Shown: positions 58,500 to 64,000 of the stretch, in pieces
Numbering within the stretch: position 1 is the stretch's first letter
Layout of the letters: each line of letters starts with the position of its first letter
DNA from: Corticium candelabrum
Taxonomy: Eukaryota > Porifera > Homoscleromorpha > Homosclerophorida > Plakinidae
NCBI RefSeq assembly: GCF_963422355.1
Contig: NC_085102.1
Span: forward strand, 5,936,294 to 6,000,293
Reading direction: 5' to 3'
Length of the DNA stretch: 64,000 nt
Position numbers and translations under genes: made by a program
Notes under the pieces: model-generated
Databases searched by the model: none
The model's input: only the letters and a program-made list of their open reading frames with translations
What the model was told of the DNA's origin: nothing

Positions 58500-60727
58500 C
58501 TGTTTTGTTTTCTTTAGGTATGTATGTGCCATACTTTGTGCGGGCAAGTTTGTGTCCAATTAGTAATTATTAGTTAAATTTACATTATCTTATTTCTCTG
58601 TCATGTTGTGGACCAAAACATGTCTGAATGGGTGACACTGTTGTGTTTGCTCTGACAGATAGATACAGACAGATAAGCAGACAAACAAACAACTAACTAA
58701 AGGATTTATGTAAACACATTGTCTTCTCTATATTTGAGTTGAGAAATCTTTGTGTTAGAACGATCCTTGTCCTTTCCATCGTTTACGCAAGTGGTGGAGC
58801 ATTTGTTTCTTTGACAGCAATGCCAATTGATGACCCAGATGCAAAAAAGTTTGTGCTGAGACAACAACTGAGAACATTGATGTTGAAGTTATCGGTATAC
58901 TGTGTTTACACTTTAGATGGGTTCCATTTATTGGATTTTTGCTAGTTGCCATTGGAACTGGTGGAATCAAGCCGTGTGTTGCCGCATTTGGAGGAGATCA
59001 GTTTGACCTCAATGATCCAGACCAAGTAATGCCAGGCGACTCTACATAATACTTATTTATATATTCTGTAATTAATTATTGTATTTTTGCAGCTAAAAAT
59101 GAGGGAAAAATTTTTCTCTATGTTTTATTTCTCTATTAACGCAGGGAGTTTGATATCAATAATTCTTACTCCGATTCTCAGAGGTACTGTGTGTATGTAT
59201 GTCATTCATGGGTATGCGATCTGGATGTGTTGGTTATTTGGTGTTTACAGGTGACGTCAAGTGTTTTGATGGTGATTGCTATCCTTTAGCATTTGGTGTG
59301 CCAGCAATTCTCATGGTTATAGCAACACGTGAGTATAATAGTCAATAACTGATGCTGAGACGTACTGTAGATATTTGAGTCGATTGTCTACTTTCTATAT
59401 TTATCTTTTTACTTTTTGTGTTTTGTTTATGTTTTTACAAACCCTCCTATTTCTACAGGAAACCTCTGTTTGATAAGGGTGCACATCTGCTGACAGTGCC
59501 TTAGTATCTGTTTGACTCTTTATGTTTCTTGTCCTCTTTTGTTGCTTCTCATTACATTTGTTGCCTATTAATTAATTGAATGTATTGTTACATTTATTGT
59601 TTGGAACATTTACGTATACAGATCCTACAGGCATGTGTATGTAGGTTCAGTATGTGACTTATTTTCGTTTGTGTCTTTAGTCATTTTTGTTGCTGGAAGT
59701 CCACTCTACAAACACGTTCCATTGAAGCACAACGTTGTGCTGCAGATATTTCGCTGCATTGTGGTAAGTTGTCGCCACCTGAATGGCAGACTAAGCTTTA
59801 GTCACTGCAACACTTTATAGATTTAATAAATTAATAACATTTCTTTCGTATACATACAGCGAGCTAAGAAAAACAAACCAACTGAACCAAAAAAGCGCTT
59901 TTTGGATCGTGCCATATCTGATGAGTTTTCAGTAAGCATACTTTTCTTGATTGTTTTCGTCCAACAATTTGCACTTTTTGCATTCAAATTTTCAGGCACA
60001 GTTTGTTGATGATATCTACAAAGCTGGGCGTGTCCTAATCATGTTTCTGCCTTTGCCTGTTTTTTGGGCTTTGTTTGATCAACAGGTAATGATGTCGTGG
60101 ATTAATTACAGAAATAATTATTGGTTAATTAATTGCTACATTTTGTAGTCTTCTCGTTGGACCCTTCAGGCAACAAGAATGGATGGAGACATAGTAAAGT
60201 GTTCGTGTCTGTCCAATTCTTCCTTTGTCTTTGCTTTCATTCTTCACTCTGTCTTTTGTCAATGAGGACTTTCCTCTAATGTGATTGATGTTTGTGTTTG
60301 TGTAGGGCATAGCTACACTCAAACCTGATCAAATGTCTGTACGTATGTGTCAGCTTGAGTTCTTGGTGTTAACTATTAACTAAAGCACTTTGTATTGTAG
60401 GCTGTCAATCCTATTCTTATAATTGTTCTCATTCCTGTTTTTGAAACGTTTATTTATCCTTTGTTGCGGTTCTGCAAGATTCCTTTACGGTAAGGCTACT
60501 CAAGCATAAAATCAAGTTTGTTTGGTGTGTTTATCTTCTCTTTCGTATAGGCCTTTGCAGAGAATGTGTGCAGGAATGATCTTAGCAGGAGTAGCGTTTG
60601 TGTTGGCAGCCATAGTCCAACTCAAGATTGATGTCAGTTTTTTAGTGAATCATATCATTGCTGAAATATAACTGCATGTGAATGCCCGCGTGCGTGTGCA
60701 TGTGTGTGTGCACGTGTGTGGGCATGC

Positions 60728-60780
<53 letters not shown>

Positions 60781-60795
60781 TGTGCATGCGTGCAC

Positions 60796-60884
<89 letters not shown>

Positions 60885-62888
60885 TGTGTGTGTGTGTGTA
60901 TGTGTGTGTGTGCACGTGCATGCGTGCATGTCACTGACAGTCTGTATTACTTCGTGAATTCAGTCATTTGTGGTTTTGGTAGTCCATTATTTGACTTTTG
61001 TGTATGTTGCTTGTCTTTCAGTTTTCTTGATGCCCACTTGCATGTGGCTTTAAGTTTATGTAGTTGTGTATATTTTATGCGTGACATTATCGTAATAATT
61101 GTTCTCTATGTAGGATGCATTGTACAAAGGCCCTGCAATGGACACATCTCAGCTTCGTGTAATTAATGCATTCCCAGGAAACGTTTCATTTGAGCTTGGA
61201 AATGTGAGTGATCCCACAGCAATCAATGGAAGTATGATCAACTATGGTGAGGTAAGAGTCAATCAATTCTTACAAACTTAGATTCTAAACGTTGAATGTT
61301 ACCAATTGCAAAATACTGTGGCAAAACAGAGGTCACCACTGATGGAGTTGGATCCTGGACAGTATTCACTTCATGTGAATGCTTTCCATAATGGAGGGCA
61401 ACTAGTAGAGTCAGTGTCAATGAACTTAACAGGAGGCCACGTGCAGAGTGCAATTGTTGCTATTGATGGTGAAGCCTTGGTAGTGAGGACAGTGAGTGAT
61501 CTTCTACGTTATGTACACAATATGTTGCTTAACACGATTTATTACAAGGTGCTGACTAATGTTACTATACCAAATGGAGAAAAAGCAGGCATTGCGTAAG
61601 TCAGTTGTTTGTAAGTAATTGATATTAATACATACACATGTACAATAATATCTCAGTGTGATGAACTGTGCTCCAAATGTTGTTCCTCTCCTTACTGTCA
61701 ACTTTACTAAAGGCGACACGAATGTCAGTCTTGGTACATACAATGATACAGGTGTGGGAATGGGACTTGAGATGTTTACTCTTACAAACACAGAAGAACT
61801 TGAACCAGGAAGGTGATAAAGCTCACTAAAAGCTTGATGATTGTCATATATCGTTTTTGTCTTGTGCAGTTGGTTAGGACAGATATTTAATGGAGAGACG
61901 TGTGCATATGGTGACTGTGAAGAGCAAATTGTGGTATAGAGATTGGAGAGTGAATTAGCATGCCAAATACATTTATTCTTTTATTAATAGAATGGTAGTT
62001 TTGAGTTTAAAAATGGTGCCATGTACACAATTATTATGGGAACGCCTATAGAAGGAAGCACATCACAGGTGGCATTGGATATACAATAGCGGATTTTTTC
62101 TTGTTGTAGTAATACTTGCCTTATGTTTTCAACAGTCTCACTTGACGTTTTACAACGATATTCCTCCGGCAAGTGTTTCTATTTTGTGGCAAATTCCACA
62201 ATACTTTGTAATCACATTTGGTGAGATTTTGTTCTCCATCACCGGCCTTGAGTTTGCATACTCTCAAGTAAGACCTTGTTTAGATCATTGAACTGTACAG
62301 CTAGCCATACAAGTTGTAATGCTTAGGCTCCGAAGAGTATGAAGTCACTGATGCAAGCAGCTTGGCTAATGACGGTTGCAGCTGGCAACTTAATTGTTCT
62401 GATTGTTGCTGAGGCTCACATATTTGGCGAACAGGTTCACCAGCAATTCTGTTACCTTGCAACTTGGCATTGATTATTCTAGCTGGGGTGAAACTTAGTT
62501 GCTAGGACATTATCCATTACAAAATACAGATAAGTTTGATTGCAATCACACACATCTGACTGACAGAAACAGGTAGGCACTACATCACACATGCACACGT
62601 GCAGAACGTGGGCCTCAAGGCTATAGTCTGTTTTCTCTGCTAACATATCATTTGTTCATGCAGTATATTGAGTTTATCTTCTTTGCCGTCCTTATCGAAG
62701 TCATGGCAGTCATCTTCATGTTCATGTCTATTTGGTACAAATATGTTCCAACCAAAGATAGTGACTCTGAAGAAAGTTCACCTAAGCATGGTGAAGTGGA
62801 GGTAGACGTAACAGATGAAGTGTCACCAAAGAGAATTGACAAGAAGAGGCTAATAGGCAACAGTGAAGATGAAACAAGTGCTCTGTAG
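56835..62888 (+). CDS. SLC15A1/2-like: Proton-coupled oligopeptide transporter (SLC15/PepT family)
   Basis: A plasma-membrane H+/di- and tripeptide symporter. Twenty-five exons join in phase to 814 residues, longer than the vertebrate proteins because of a disordered N-terminal extension of about 65 residues. Exons: 56835-56928, 57027-57071, 57328-57389, 57624-57705, 57767-57908, 58759-58848, 58917-59025, 59093-59183, 59251-59328, 59681-59763, 59860-59931, 59996-60085, 60149-60193, 60306-60338, 60401-60489, 60551-60632, 61114-61251, 61282-61491, 61549-61595, 61657-61812, 61870-61933, 61991-62068, 62136-62267, 62327-62434, 62664-62888. Signatures: NEFCERFNYYGLR (the ExxERFxYY proton motif), FGAIIADSFWGKFKT, GTGGIKPCVAAFGGDQF, FYFSINAGSLIS, PVFWALFDQQSSRWTLQA. 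A large extracellular loop follows (about exons 61114-62068), then the last helices and an acidic tail. Intron 58849-58916 (68 bp) has a weak GTTTGT donor. Confidence 0.94.
57411..57502. repeat. (TG)n microsatellite
   Basis: TG run with one CG interruption in an SLC15 intron. Confidence 0.97.
58196..58498. repeat. (TG)n/(TGTC)n compound microsatellites
   Basis: TG then TGTC at 58196-58247, then TGTC, TG, TGTCTG and a second long TG run at 58286-58498, in one SLC15 intron. The sense strand carries (TGTC)n. Confidence 0.97.
60732..60914. repeat. (TG)n microsatellite with CGTGCA interruptions
   Basis: Long TG tract in an SLC15 intron; the flanks are themselves GCATGTGCACG-rich. Confidence 0.97.
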
Positions 62889-63257
62889 TCAATCATGACA
62901 ATGGACACACCCATATGAGTGTAATGTTACTAATTAACAACACTTAGCCTTTTATGTCTGCATTTTGTACTGCTTAATGTTTTATATAAGGGAATTTCTA
63001 TAATTACTATCAGTATGGAAAAAAATGATTGTGTCGTCAAATGTGAATTTATAGTCTGATAAATTATGCTGGTGAGCCACCACTGACAGACAATTGCGAA
63101 AATGTAAATGAGATTAACTACAGTTGTTTGGTTTTGAATACTAAAAGTAGTTGGTGTGCAAAAGTCCTATTCATTTGCCAAATGACTTAATCAAGTTGCA
63201 GTTTGCTTCATCAATAATGAAAATTTCTATACACAAATTGTCTTTCCTACCTAATAA
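62889..63257. other. 3' UTRs of convergent SLC15 and VPS25
   Basis: 369 bp, AT-rich, no gene. Confidence 0.6.
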
Positions 63258-64000
63258 TTAGAAGAATTTCACCCCTGAGTCTGATCCATCCGGTGATGAA
63301 CCAGCCAGTAATTCTGCTTTCCCCTGCTTCTCCATTACTCTGAGTGCCCGATTTAATAGCCACAACTCAATGCCATGAAACTCTGCACACAGTAATCAAA
63401 ATCAGACATTCACTGTGTCAGAATTAACAACAACAACGTTAACCTTCATTTTCTGTGTCATCACCAGAGTGCAGCTCATATAGAGTACAGACTGTGTTTG
63501 TCATGCCATTTGAAGATGCCTTGAATGACAAACCACTTGATTATATGGACAATCAGTAATAATTAAACTAAATGTGCAGAGTTATTACCCAATTGTAGAC
63601 TAAAGCAGCCCACTCTTCTGGAGTACGCCACATCACTGAACAACGCTGCTTCTTCCTTGCATCTTCCCATTCCACGTTCCCTACATGATACATGTATACT
63701 TACTCAAAATAATTTTTTATCTTAAAATTCTGAATATGCGTAGTCTCACGGTGCAGACCGTTTCTAAATGCACTCTCCTCCCCTGGAAGTATTTAGAAAC
63801 GGTCTGGCTACGCGAGACTGGAATATCCGTGATCAATTTACCTCTTTCACACAACATTTCCAACACTAACAATATCCCATCGAGAGGCAGTCTCCCTATA
63901 ACAGAATGTCAGTTAGACGTGCCTAATGCAAGAAGGCATATTTAATTAGCACTTGACAGCATGACAAAATTAATATATTTTCTATGTATCATTAAACAAA
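63258..64000 (-). CDS. VPS25: VPS25 (ESCRT-II subunit), 3' part
   Basis: ESCRT-II sorts ubiquitinated cargo into endosomal vesicles; VPS25 is its winged-helix subunit that contacts ESCRT-III. Four exons are seen: 63842-63895 (RLPLDGILLVLEMLCER), 63589-63680 (NVEWEDARKKQRCSVMWRTP then EEWAALVYNW), 63444-63519 (ASSNGMTNTVCTLYELHSGD) and 63258-63382 (EFHGIELWLLNRALRVMEKQ, ending DSGVKFF). They follow the second winged helix and the GVKFF end of the family. The first winged helix (PPFF and PNVET motifs) is not found before position 64000, so the 5' exons lie outside the window. Confidence 0.93.
63741..63820. mobile_element. 80-bp hairpin MITE in a VPS25 intron
   Basis: Arms of about 29 bp: TAGTCTCACGGTGCAGACCG then TTTCTAAAT, and the near-complement ATTTAGAAACGGTCTGGCTA then CGCGAGACT. 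The outer motif AGTCTCGCGTAGCCAGAC is shared with the hairpin at 4113-4172. Confidence 0.65.

Noticed and set aside
58895-58916. 22-bp intron after a donor at TTATCG/GTATAC in SLC15
   Set aside because: Too short to be spliced and out of frame with the next conserved segment; the donor at 58849 gives a 68-bp intron and restores frame.

Overview
This is a metazoan nuclear genomic window. The genes are split by many short introns (often 50-400 bp), sit close together on both strands, and encode animal-specific extracellular-matrix, kinase, ciliary and trafficking proteins. The noncoding DNA is AT-rich, full of long (AC)n and (CAGA)n microsatellites, and carries several terminal-inverted-repeat (TIR) DNA transposons. 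Sequence alone does not fix the species. The short introns, a multiplexin with unusual domains, a TauE/SafE transporter and an EAR-repeat protein suggest an early-branching marine invertebrate (sponge or cnidarian grade); this is inference. All exon models were joined by hand from splice signals, reading phase and remembered family sequences.

Layout: 1-5744 (-) 5' part of NSF. 6508-11969 (-) DLK/LZK-type MAP3K. 12320-18592 (-) multiplexin-type collagen with endostatin. 19525-25664 (-) FAM133-like gene whose introns hold two DNA-transposon relics. 25769-27075 (+) axonemal-type (SAXO-like) protein. 27213-32116 (-) DNAAF11/LRRC6, with a THAP-bearing transposon in one intron. 32785-34484 (+) secreted VWC/cystine-knot protein. 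35808-38619 (+) TSPEAR-like protein. 40314-41576 (+) TauE/SafE-family transporter. 41992-43092 (-) DNAJC22. 43467-45488 (-) LRRC47. 45623-49550 (+) unassigned coiled-coil protein. 49678-52107 (-) UBE2F, a NEDD8 E2. 52551-56701 (-) TERF2IP/RAP1. 56835-62888 (+) SLC15 peptide transporter. 63258 to the right edge (-) 3' part of VPS25.

Three pairs start head to head within 104-135 bp of each other (FAM133/SAXO-like, LRRC47/coiled-coil, TERF2IP/SLC15), which suggests shared bidirectional promoters. Two cilium-related genes (SAXO-like and DNAAF11) are convergent, with 137 bp between their stop codons. Three secreted matrix-type genes lie in this window: the multiplexin, the VWC-CTCK protein and the TSPEAR-like protein. 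Two of them carry TSPN/laminin-G domains.

The most unusual item is the multiplexin. Between its trimerisation domain and its endostatin domain it carries two tandem Cys-rich modules of the CGDG...EECDDGN / ECDG...C...C type, best known from bacterial and protist surface proteins. It also has an unidentified domain of about 200 residues between the TSPN domain and the triple helix.
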